Source: SZUA-265 sp966249405
Lineage (GTDB): Bacteria; Myxococcota_A; Polyangia; Polyangiales; Polyangiaceae
Direction of reading: 5' to 3'
DNA: 64,000 nucleotides
NCBI GenBank assembly: GCA_966249405.1
Contig: CBINDO010000008.1
Span: 4,777-68,776 of the forward strand
The position numbers and the translations under genes are program-made. The notes below the pieces were generated by a model. It was given only the letters and a program-made list of their open reading frames with translations, did not search any database and was not told where the DNA came from. Numbering within the stretch: the stretch's first letter is position 1; each line of letters begins with the position of its first letter. Below are positions 40,285-48,088 of this stretch, in pieces.

Positions 40285-41145
40285 GTGGCGCGGATCATCG
40301 ACGGTAAGGCACTCAGTGAAAAAGTCAGGCAAGACGTTGCGGCGAAGGCGGCCGAGTTTCAGAAGCAGTTTGGGCGTCCTCCGGGTTTGCACGTCGTTCT
40401 AGCGGGCGACGACGCCGCGTCCGCGGTCTACGTGCGCAACAAGGAAAAAGCGGCTCTCGAAGCGGGGTTTGCGGGCGTCGTCCACCGGTTGCCGGCGAGC
40501 GTCAGCCAAGCCGAGCTGGAAGCCTTGGTCGCACGCCTCAACGCGGACGAAGCCGTGGACGGTATCCTGGTGCAACTACCACTTCCTTCCGGTCTAAACG
40601 AAGAGCCGATCCTGAAGTTGATCCGCGCCGACAAGGACGTCGACGGCTTCCACGCCTTGAACGTCGGGGGGCTCTGGTCCGGCGGGCACGCGCTCGTGCC
40701 GTGCACACCACGCGGCTGCATCCGCTTGCTCGAGGAGGCGCAGGTCGAGCTTCGGGGCAAACGCGCCTTGGTCATCGGCCGCAGCAACATCGTCGGAAAG
40801 CCGGTAGCGGCGTTGCTGTTGGCGCGCGACGCCACGGTAACGATCACGCACTCGCGCACCGTAGATTTGCCCGCACGCTGTCGTGAGGCCGAGATCATCA
40901 TCGCGGCGGTGGGACGCCCCAGGTTGGTGACGGGCGATTGGGTCTCGCCTGGCGCAGCCGTGATCGACGTCGGGATCAACCGGGACGTGAGCGGCAAGTT
41001 GTGTGGCGACGTCGACTTCGACTCCGTCGAGCCAAAAGCGTCGGTGATCACGAAAGTACCGGGCGGGGTAGGTCCGATGACCATCGCGATGCTCATGGAG
41101 CAGACGCTGATCGCCGCGGTCGCACGCAAAGCTGCTGGGCAATAA
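40285..41145 (+). CDS. folD: methylenetetrahydrofolate dehydrogenase/cyclohydrolase
   Basis: A 286-residue bifunctional enzyme of one-carbon metabolism. The active-site Tyr-Lys pair lies in AVYVRNKEKA, DGILVQLPLP and DVDGFHALNVG bind folate, and VIGRSNIVGKPVAALLL is the NADP site. KVPGGVGPMTIAML closes the family pattern. The start is GTG. The 241-base gap upstream holds a small TTTCC-AGTA-GGAAA hairpin at 40202-40215 but nothing else recognisable. A SirB1-like gene follows after 12 bases. Confidence 0.96.
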   Translation: MARIIDGKALSEKVRQDVAAKAAEFQKQFGRPPGLHVVLAGDDAASAVYVRNKEKAALEAGFAGVVHRLPASVSQAELEALVARLNADEAVDGILVQLPLPSGLNEEPILKLIRADKDVDGFHALNVGGLWSGGHALVPCTPRGCIRLLEEAQVELRGKRALVIGRSNIVGKPVAALLLARDATVTITHSRTVDLPARCREAEIIIAAVGRPRLVTGDWVSPGAAVIDVGINRDVSGKLCGDVDFDSVEPKASVITKVPGGVGPMTIAMLMEQTLIAAVARKAAGQ

Positions 41146-41157
41146 AGGGGATGCGAG

Positions 41158-41943
41158 TTGGCGCTCGGTCCGTTCTTGGATTTCGCTCTGGAGCTGGCGC
41201 AGGACTTCGATCCTAGTGTCAGCGCCGAGGTCGTCACCGCGGAGCTCGACCGATTGACGGAGCCTTGGCTGGCTCACGGCCACCGTTCACTCAGTCCTCG
41301 CCGCCAAGCCGAAGATCTCGCCATGATCGTCTTCGGCTTGGCAGGTTTCGGTGCCGCCAAAGGGGAGGCGGACCCGGGGGATTTCCTGATTCACCGGGTG
41401 CTGCGACGCCGTCGTGGTAGCCCCGGGTTACTCGGCGTCGTTTACCACGCGGTCGCCGCACGACTCGGCGTGATCACCGAGCCCATTTCTGCACCCAATC
41501 AACTGTTGTGGCGAGTCATCGACCAGCATCGTCCCGGAGGGCTCGACCGCGCCGTCATCATCGATCCGGGGCGCAACGGCGAGATCCTCGACGTCGAAGA
41601 GCTCTTGGCGAGCGGCGATGAAGGTTGGCTGGAGGCGGCCGGCACACGCGCCTGGCAGCGCACGCTCATGGACGATTTCCGGCAGCTGCTCACTCGCCGT
41701 CGTGAGTTCGGCGCCGCGCTGGTCGTCCTGCACCGCCAGTGTGCATCCGACCCCAACAACCCGATCGCATTTCGAGAGCGCGGTCTATTGCATCGCAAAC
41801 TCGGCGCGCCGCTCGCCGCGATCGAAGACCTCGAGACCTACTTGTCACTCGCTCCGCAGGCCTCCGACGTCCAAGACGTGTCGGAGATCATCGACCGCGT
41901 GCGCGACGAGCAACACCGCGCGCCTCGGCATCGCGCCAACTGA
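41158..41943 (+). CDS. SirB1-like transglutaminase-fold protein with TPR-like tail
   Basis: A 261-residue protein. RRRGSPGLLGVVYHAVAARLGV and the following PNQLLWRVID resemble the SirB1/transglutaminase_9 family, and the last 75 residues form a TPR-like helical pair (FRERGLLHRKLGAPLAAIEDLETYL). No Cys of a classical transglutaminase triad is visible in the expected place. It starts with TTG at 41158, with AAGGGG upstream. The nearer ATG is out of frame. It is probably cotranscribed with folD. Confidence 0.7.
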   Translation: MALGPFLDFALELAQDFDPSVSAEVVTAELDRLTEPWLAHGHRSLSPRRQAEDLAMIVFGLAGFGAAKGEADPGDFLIHRVLRRRRGSPGLLGVVYHAVAARLGVITEPISAPNQLLWRVIDQHRPGGLDRAVIIDPGRNGEILDVEELLASGDEGWLEAAGTRAWQRTLMDDFRQLLTRRREFGAALVVLHRQCASDPNNPIAFRERGLLHRKLGAPLAAIEDLETYLSLAPQASDVQDVSEIIDRVRDEQHRAPRHRAN

Positions 41944-42040
41944 GGCGCCGCCGCTCGTCTCCGAGTTGCGTCGAGTGAACACCGGCACGGGACGGCTCCC
42001 CATGCGCTCCAAGTCGCTCGTTGCCGCGAAACCTGCCTTG

Positions 42041-42084
42041 GGTTGGGCCCAGCGAGGTACGGCGCGCAACGGCTCCCGCCCACC
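42041..42084 (-). repeat. intergenic repeat B, copy 1
   Basis: On the minus strand this 44-base stretch reads GGTGGGCGGGAGCCGT, a variable CGCGCCGT block and CGCTGGGCCCAACC. It matches 56010-56053 at about 85 percent by eye. It lies just past the stop of the FGE-like gene. Confidence 0.6.
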
Positions 42085-42109
42085 ACCCCGAGTCGCGGGG
42101 CGGTCGAGC

Positions 42110-43000
42110 TCACGGCCGCGCGTAGGCGCAGCGAAACCCAACCTCCGCGCTCCGCAGCGTCGGGAGCTCGGCTCGCCTTGCGGCGCCGCGGAGCATGACC
42201 GCCGGCGACAGGTAACCCCCGCCGCGCACGACGCGGTCGGTGATGCCGGCGTCGGCGGGGGGCCCAAGCGGATCTTCGAGCTGACGTTCGTCGTAATACG
42301 CCGAGTAGCCGTCGTTCACCCATTCGGCGGCGTTACCCGCCAAGTTGAGGACGCCTTCGGGTGACGCGCCAGCCGGGAAGCTGTTCACTTGCGCCAGCTC
42401 GACGTAGCGGTCCGCGTCGGAGGTCGCGTTGAAGGCCAGCCGTCCGTGGTTGGCGACCAGTCGGTGATACGAGTTGCCCCACGGGAAACGGCGTCGTGAC
42501 GACCCGCGCATCGCGCGCTCGAACTGGGCCTCCGTCGGCAAGCGTCCTCCCATGAAGGTGCAGTAGGCGACCGCGTCCTCGTGCGTAACGAGTACGGCCG
42601 GGAGCTGCTGCCGATGGAATCGACGGGCCCCGCGGTGGTAGGGAATGGGTCGGCACCGCCGCGCCGCGACGCAACGCTCGTAAGCGGCGACGCTGACCTC
42701 CAGGGTGTCGAGGGCGAACGCCGAGAGACGAATCGTACGCAACGGCTGCTCGTTGCTGAAGTCGGGGCAACGTGGCGCCAAGGGCTCTGCGTTGCAGTCC
42801 GCCATGGCGAGCAGCACTTCCTCGGGAGTCGAGCCCATCTGGAAGTCACTCGCGGGGTACCAGACGACCGGCGGCGCGGGGGCCCTTTTCGTGAGTAAGC
42901 TGCGCCACGTCGGGAGCGGCTGGCCGTGCACCAGGCGCGGCAAGGCGAGCATCCCCAGCGCGACGCTCAGCACCGCGAGCGCGAACAGACAGCGCCTCAT
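42110..43000 (-). CDS. secreted FGE/sulfatase-modifying-factor-like domain protein
   Basis: A 296-residue protein with an N-terminal signal peptide (RCLFALAVLSVALGMLALP, cleavage near VHGQ). The FGE-like fold is clear: DFQMGSTPEE, TIRLSAFALDTLEVSVAAYERCV, GGRLPTEAQFERAMRG, GVLNLAGNAAEWVNDGY and RVVRGGGYL...GFRCAYA. The catalytic Cys pair of true formylglycine-generating enzymes, in the segment before the final GFRC, is absent (LSPAVMLRGAARR has none). It is therefore probably a binding or scaffold protein. The ATG overlaps the kinase stop (ATGA), tying it to that kinase. Confidence 0.85.
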   Translation of the reverse strand: MRRCLFALAVLSVALGMLALPRLVHGQPLPTWRSLLTKRAPAPPVVWYPASDFQMGSTPEEVLLAMADCNAEPLAPRCPDFSNEQPLRTIRLSAFALDTLEVSVAAYERCVAARRCRPIPYHRGARRFHRQQLPAVLVTHEDAVAYCTFMGGRLPTEAQFERAMRGSSRRRFPWGNSYHRLVANHGRLAFNATSDADRYVELAQVNSFPAGASPEGVLNLAGNAAEWVNDGYSAYYDERQLEDPLGPPADAGITDRVVRGGGYLSPAVMLRGAARRAELPTLRSAEVGFRCAYARP

Positions 43001-44115
43001 TTGGCCCTGGGCGCGCCCGCGTCGGGGCCCGGCGCGGAGCGTTGACTGGCAGCGCCCCCGCGACGCTCGGCCAACCAAGCGACGGGAAGGAGCACCTCCT
43101 CGTCCGACCAACGCGTCTGCTGCGAAACCAGTGCTGCGGGTGAACTTGGGTCGCGCGTCGTCCAGACGGCCGCGGCGCCGAGCGCCACACCGACGGCCAG
43201 ACTCAGCCATACGGAACTGCGGCGAGGGGGCGGCGCCGAATGAAAGCTGTCCGGAAGCGTGGGGAGACTGGCGCGGAGTTCGGGTCGCAGGGCGTCCGAG
43301 AGCGCTTTGCCGAACTCCTCGCAAGAGCCGAACCGCTGTTTCGGATCTTTGGCGAGCGCTCGTAGCAACACCCGATCGACCCCGGCGTCGAGGCCGATCA
43401 GGGCCGCGCAGGGCTGCGGCTCTTCGTTGGTGATGAGAGACGCCACGGCAACCGCGTCGTCACCGGGGAAGGCACGTCTGCCCGAGATCGCCTCGTACAA
43501 GGTTGCGGCCAATGAGAACTGGTCACTTTGCGCAGAAAATCGACCTTTGCGGATCGCCTCCGGAGCGCTGTAAGCCGGCGTTCCCAAGATGCTCCCGCCC
43601 TGCGTGAGCGTAGAGTCGGGGATGCGGGCGATGCCGAAGTCGGCAACCTTTGCCCCGGTCGGCGACAACATCACGTTCTCGGGCTTTACGTCGCGGTGCA
43701 CGACTCCGGCTTGGTGAGCGAAGTGAAGGGCATTGCCGAGTTCGCGCGCCAGTCGCGCTGCCTGGTCCGGGGTCAGGCGACCTTCGGTGAGACGTTGTTT
43801 GAGCGTCGAGCCTTGGACGTATTCGAAGACCAGAAACAGTCCCGTGGCAGGATCTTCGCCCATGTCGTAGAGCGCAACCAAATGAGGATGGCTCACGCGT
43901 GCCGACGCCCGCGCTTCCTGCCGCATCCGTTCCAGCAGCGGTTCGCGCTGTTCCGGCGGTAGCGGGAGGTCCGTGCGCAAATGTTTCACGGCGACGTCGC
44001 GGTCGAGCACGGGGTCGTGACACAGCAACACTCGACCCATGGCCCCCTTGCCCAGCTCGCGAGAGACGAGATAGCGGCCAATGTGACGGGGCAGTGCGCG
44101 GGAGCCGAGGTCCAC
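42997..44115 (-). CDS. Ser/Thr protein kinase with one membrane span
   Basis: A 372-residue kinase. The glycine loop GKGAMG is at 22-27, K44 in VAVKHLR, HRDVKPEN at 140-147, DFG at 159-161 and the GTPAYSAPEA activation-segment end. One transmembrane helix (VWLSLAVGVALGAAAVW, about 304-320) is followed by a short extracytoplasmic tail with no known sensor domain. The start is GTG. It overlaps the FGE-like gene by four bases, a pairing often seen in myxobacteria and planctomycetes. Confidence 0.92.
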   Translation of the reverse strand: MDLGSRALPRHIGRYLVSRELGKGAMGRVLLCHDPVLDRDVAVKHLRTDLPLPPEQREPLLERMRQEARASARVSHPHLVALYDMGEDPATGLFLVFEYVQGSTLKQRLTEGRLTPDQAARLARELGNALHFAHQAGVVHRDVKPENVMLSPTGAKVADFGIARIPDSTLTQGGSILGTPAYSAPEAIRKGRFSAQSDQFSLAATLYEAISGRRAFPGDDAVAVASLITNEEPQPCAALIGLDAGVDRVLLRALAKDPKQRFGSCEEFGKALSDALRPELRASLPTLPDSFHSAPPPRRSSVWLSLAVGVALGAAAVWTTRDPSSPAALVSQQTRWSDEEVLLPVAWLAERRGGAASQRSAPGPDAGAPRAK

Positions 44116-44188
44116 CGAACCGCTGGTGTGTCATCATTTCGACGGCGTGCAAAGCGGTGGTCCCGCCCCGCAACCAGTCGACGTAACC

Positions 44189-44701
44189 TCACGAACGGTC
44201 GTTCGGTCGAGGCTCTTTGGGCTTCTTTTCCGGCTCGGAGTCGGCCTCGGTCGGCTTTTCGTCCTCGCGCGAAGGCGCGGCCTTTTCCTGTTTTGCCGGC
44301 GCCACGTCGCCATAATCGGCGCGAAGTTTCTTCACCAACCCGTCGCGCAGCATGGTCTCCTGGTAGCTCGGCTGATCGGGCAGACGCACCGCCAGACGTA
44401 CCCCCTGGTGTAGCTTTACAATCTCAACGGCGCCGAAGCGAGCACCTTTTTGGCCGAGAGGCTGGTATTCGAACAGGAGGTACGCGGCCTCTGGGTCGCG
44501 CTCCGTGATGTCGTAGCGGAGGTCGATGCGCAGATAACGAACCGCGGCGCTGTACACTTGCTGTTGCGAGTACGCCACCCGTTCGGTTTGGTCCGCGCGC
44601 GCGAGTTTGGCGCTCGGCAGCGTCAATCCCAACAGCGCGAACCCGAGCAGCCAATGTCTCAGCGCGCGGGGAACTGGTCGGAACGAAGCGAGTTTTCGCA
44701 C
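44189..44701 (-). CDS. secreted protein of unknown function with charged tail
   Basis: A 170-residue protein with a signal peptide (LRHWLLGFALLGLTLPSAKLARA, cleavage near ARA-D). The domain of about 90 residues (VYSAAVRYLRIDLRYDITERDPEAAYLLFEYQ) is alpha/beta and resembles small periplasmic domains without a named family. The final 40 residues are Lys, Glu and Pro-rich and disordered. GTG start. It reads in the same direction as the neighbouring membrane protein gene but is separated by 58 bases. Confidence 0.7.
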   Translation of the reverse strand: MRKLASFRPVPRALRHWLLGFALLGLTLPSAKLARADQTERVAYSQQQVYSAAVRYLRIDLRYDITERDPEAAYLLFEYQPLGQKGARFGAVEIVKLHQGVRLAVRLPDQPSYQETMLRDGLVKKLRADYGDVAPAKQEKAAPSREDEKPTEADSEPEKKPKEPRPNDRS

Positions 44702-44759
44702 CGCTCACTCATGCAGGCAGTTCAATAGGTGGGCCAACTTTTGCGGATCAGCGGGAGGC

Positions 44760-45845
44760 TCATCGGAACGCCTCCGACGGCGGCTCGGTTTCGAGCGCCT
44801 CGGCATCGGCCTCGAGCGCGCGTCGAATCGTCGTACGCGAGAGCACCGCGCCGACCACCGCGCAGCCGAGGAGCACCACCGTCTGACCGATGTACAAGGC
44901 GAACACCAACACGCTGCCCGAGGTCAACACCTGCTGCTCTGGAACGAACAGACTCAGGGCTGCGTACACCGAGAACTGGAATTGCCCAAAGAAGCCGGGA
45001 ACGTTGGGCACCATGATGCCGAGCGCCAGAAACCCGGTGATGACACAACACTGGGCGAACGTGAGGTCGGTGAGACCGCATCCGTGAGACAATAGCAGCG
45101 TGCTCGCGGCGTTGAGCAACCAGTACACGCTGGTCCAAAACACGAACGGGATGGTGTATTGCCACTTCGGAAGGAACGCCAGGCCGCTCGACACGCGCTC
45201 TACCCGATCGGCGAACCACACCCCGAGCGTCTCCGAAAACACCCCGATCACTTTGCGAGTGGTGTTACGGGCCCAGTCGCGGGCGTAATAGAAGAGGCCC
45301 ATGACGACGAACCCGGTCGTGAAGATGACCAGCGCCGTCAAGGTCGCGCTCGGAACCACCTTGGGTGAGACGTTGAGCTGGCCGATCTTCTCCGGCAAGG
45401 GGTCCAGCGTCGTCGAGCCGGCCAAGCCGATTAGGAGGATGAGGCTTAGGAGCAATCCGTCGATGATGCGTTCGGCGGCGACGGTTCCGGTCACGCTCCA
45501 GCCCGAGAGCTTGCCCTTTTCGCGCACCAGGGCGGGCCTGACGAACTCGCCGGCCCGGACCGGCAAGATGAGGATCGCCGCAAAACCCACGAACGAGGTG
45601 TTGAGGAGCTTGCCGGTCGGCAGCTCGAAGATCGGATCGAGCAAGAACTTGCTGCGCCACGCGCGCAACACGTTCACGACCGTCCACACGCCCAAGTAGG
45701 CAAAAAACGTCCACCACTGGAAGGCGTCCAGCGCCGCCGCGTCCGGCAAAAATGGCAAAGCTCCCGCCCGCAACAGCCACACGAAGATGACGGCGACGAT
45801 GAGTGAGACGAGGACCTTGGCTCGATGCTTCTTTACCCAGCTCAC
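44760..45845 (-). CDS. UPF0104/lysylphosphatidylglycerol-synthase-type membrane protein
   Basis: A 361-residue protein with about eight spans and the family motif PVRAGEFVRPALVREK, followed by TVAAERIIDGLLL, and NVPGFFGQFQF near the C-terminus. These match the flippase-like membrane domain (AglD/MprF-N family) without a synthase domain. Such stand-alone proteins are linked to lipid or lipid-linked sugar movement. Its ATG overlaps the stop of the CpsB/CapC-type phosphatase (ATGA), pointing to a role in polysaccharide export or control. Confidence 0.82.
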   Translation of the reverse strand: MSWVKKHRAKVLVSLIVAVIFVWLLRAGALPFLPDAAALDAFQWWTFFAYLGVWTVVNVLRAWRSKFLLDPIFELPTGKLLNTSFVGFAAILILPVRAGEFVRPALVREKGKLSGWSVTGTVAAERIIDGLLLSLILLIGLAGSTTLDPLPEKIGQLNVSPKVVPSATLTALVIFTTGFVVMGLFYYARDWARNTTRKVIGVFSETLGVWFADRVERVSSGLAFLPKWQYTIPFVFWTSVYWLLNAASTLLLSHGCGLTDLTFAQCCVITGFLALGIMVPNVPGFFGQFQFSVYAALSLFVPEQQVLTSGSVLVFALYIGQTVVLLGCAVVGAVLSRTTIRRALEADAEALETEPPSEAFR

Positions 45846-46558
45846 GACTTTGAAACGGCGCCTTCCAAGATCTGTGCTGGGCCAGTGGTGAACAGAGCGT
45901 CGAGCTCCGACGCTCCGTATTGTTCGGTTATCCAGTCCATAGCTTCTTTCAAGAAATCCAAGTCTTCGGCGCGGTGTGCATCGCTACAGGCAGCGTGGTA
46001 CATCCCATCGGCCAACAGCTGTTGTGCCACACGCCGAGGGGTTTTACCGTATTTGCCGACCAATGCGCCTGCATCCAACAAGCTCATCGCGCCCGCATCG
46101 ATCATCTGCTCGAGCCGCTTGGGAGCCTTCCAGATCGTCTGATAACGCTCCGGGTGTGCGATTACCGGCGTCAGACCTTCGCGCTTGAGTTGCGACAACA
46201 ACCGGTCGACGTGGGGCGGTAGGTCCATGGCGTAGAACTCGAGCAACACCGCCTTGCCGCCAGGATACGGCAGCGCCTGTCCCGCCCGGAGCCGCGCGAA
46301 GACCACGTCGTCGAAGTAGTGCTCGGCGCTGACGTCGAGGTCGAGCTGAAGGTCGTTCGGCGCCTGTCGTTCGAACGCCGAAAGAATTTGTTCGCGAGTC
46401 GTGTCGAACATGCCGGGGCGCATGTGCGGTGTCGCAATCACGCGCCCAAACCCGAGTTGAACGAGGCCGTCCAGCATGCGGCGTCCGACCGCCGGCGAGA
46501 CTGCGCCATCGTCCAAGCCCGAGAGCCAGTGGCAATGCAAGTCGACGAAGGGGCCCAT
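45842..46558 (-). CDS. PHP-type protein tyrosine phosphatase, CpsB/CapC family
   Basis: A 238-residue metal-dependent phosphatase. FVDLHCHWLSGLDDGA carries the first metal ligands, VIATPHMRPGMF and FDDVVFARL follow, and PVIAHPERY and HAACSDAHRAEDL complete the PHP metal site. CpsB/CapC proteins dephosphorylate tyrosine kinases that regulate capsule and exopolysaccharide assembly. The start MGPFVDLHCH at 46558 is preferred to the ATG 39 bases upstream. Confidence 0.9.
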   Translation of the reverse strand: MGPFVDLHCHWLSGLDDGAVSPAVGRRMLDGLVQLGFGRVIATPHMRPGMFDTTREQILSAFERQAPNDLQLDLDVSAEHYFDDVVFARLRAGQALPYPGGKAVLLEFYAMDLPPHVDRLLSQLKREGLTPVIAHPERYQTIWKAPKRLEQMIDAGAMSLLDAGALVGKYGKTPRRVAQQLLADGMYHAACSDAHRAEDLDFLKEAMDWITEQYGASELDALFTTGPAQILEGAVSKS

Positions 46559-46693
46559 GGTGAATCGGTATATTCGTCGGCGGACCGAATAGGTCATGGC
46601 TCGAGCCGGCGGCGCCTCGGCGTATACATTGCGACCCCGAACAGCGCAATTCGCGTTCTAAGAGCGCGACGGAAACTGGTAGGGTGACGCGTC

Positions 46694-47816
46694 GTGATCT
46701 CCATGGAACCCGCAGCGCAGGCGTCAAAACCAGCTCTGGCCAGCCTCTTTACTCGCCGTGTCATCGTTTGCGCAGGGTCGGGTGGGGTCGGCAAAACCAG
46801 CGTATCCGCGGCCATCAGTGTCGCGGCGGCGCGTTCCGGCAAACGGGTGATCGCTCTGACCATCGACCCGGCCAAGCGCCTCGCCGACAGCATGGGGGCA
46901 GTTCGTCGACCCGTCGAAGCAGCGTGAGCTCGGCATTCAAGCAGGGTCGCTCAGCGTGATGATGCTCGACGCCGGGCAAACGTTGCGCGACATGGTTTCG
47001 AAGTTGGCGCCCAACGCCGAAAGTGCGCAACGCATCGTGACGCATCCCTTGTTTCGATACCTGGCCGACTACTTGGCTGGTGCCAACGAGTACATGGCGA
47101 TGGAGAAGCTGCTGTCCGTGTTGCAAGAAGAAGAGTTCGATCTGTTGGTGCTCGACACGCCGCCGAGCCGCCATGCCCTCGATTTCTTGGACGCTCCCGG
47201 ACGGTTGACGGATGCCATCGACGGTCCCGTCACGCGAGCCTTCACGCAAGCGGTGGGACAAGGAAGTCGTTGGGGGCTCGGCCTGTTCGCCAAGGGCGCC
47301 TCCCTCGTCCTCAAGTCGATTGGGCGCCTGACTGGGGCCGGTTTGCTCGAGCAGGTCGCCACCCTGATCGTGGAGCTCAACGCCATCTTCGGTGGATTCG
47401 GTGAACGCGCTCGATCCGTCGCGGCGGCGTTTCGAGACCCGAGTTTCGCCTACGTCCTGGTTACTCGTCCAGTGCCCGGCGCGGTCGCTGACACGTGTTA
47501 CTTCGGCGAGGAACTCGCGGCGCGCGGCCTCCGAGCCGATGCGGTTGTCGTCAATAAGGTGCACTCGCCGTTACGCAGCGTGGAGGCGGCGCGCGTTTTC
47601 GCAGAGTTGGCGCCGTGGTTGGGGCCGGAGCTCGCGGGTCGCGTGCGGTCGGCGAGCGAAATTCGACAGCAAACGGTTGCACGGGAGCTGACGACCGTCG
47701 CTGCCTTGCGCCGCACCCGAGCCTTGGCTCCGGTGAGTCAAGTGCACTTGCCGGCGGTGGCTGGAGGTGTGTCGAACTTGGAGCATTTGGCGGCTCTGGC
47801 CGCGCTGCTCGTTTGA
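46694..47816 (+). pseudogene. ArsA-family ATPase, split by a +1 frameshift in a G run
   Basis: The first part (46694-46897) encodes VIVCAGSGGVGKTSVSAA, a deviant Walker A, and VIALTIDPAKRLADSMG. The second (46899-47816) continues with QFVDPSKQRELGIQAGSLS, YMAMEKLLSVL, LLVLDTPPSRHALDFLDAP and VLVTRPVPGA, typical of ArsA/GET3-like ATPases. The two frames meet exactly at GGGGG (46894-46898). Dropping one G restores an uninterrupted protein of about 373 residues. Without correction the first frame stops at 46925-46927. A sequencing or assembly error, a recent mutation or recoding could explain it. Conservation on both sides suggests the gene is or was functional. Confidence 0.85.
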
Positions 47817-48038
47817 CCACCAGCGGGCAATCCGACGCCTTTGCATGTCGCTCGTAGCGGTGGTAGGTAAACGTGCCTATGCAGATCCAGGCGTACCCGC
47901 AGGCGCTACAAACGAGTCAACGTCCTTCGCGAGCACCGCGCTTGGACTACATGTGGGTGACGTGAGGCCGATAGAGTTGGCGATTGGGCAGAAAATTACC
48001 CGCTACTGACCGATTGGAATCCGGCCCGTCAGGGGGTT

Positions 48039-48067
48039 CGCTTTTCTAAAGTCGGCGCAGAAAAGCG
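48039..48067 (+). promoter_or_regulatory. perfect 9-bp inverted repeat ahead of a Ser/Thr kinase gene
   Basis: CGCTTTTCT (48039-48047) and AGAAAAGCG (48059-48067) pair perfectly around an 11-base spacer. The repeat ends 21 bases before the kinase ATG at 48089, and no Shine-Dalgarno is evident in between (ATTGGCTATTC). It could be an operator, or an RNA stem that affects translation start. Confidence 0.45.
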
Positions 48068-48088
48068 CGTTATCCTCATTGGCTATTC

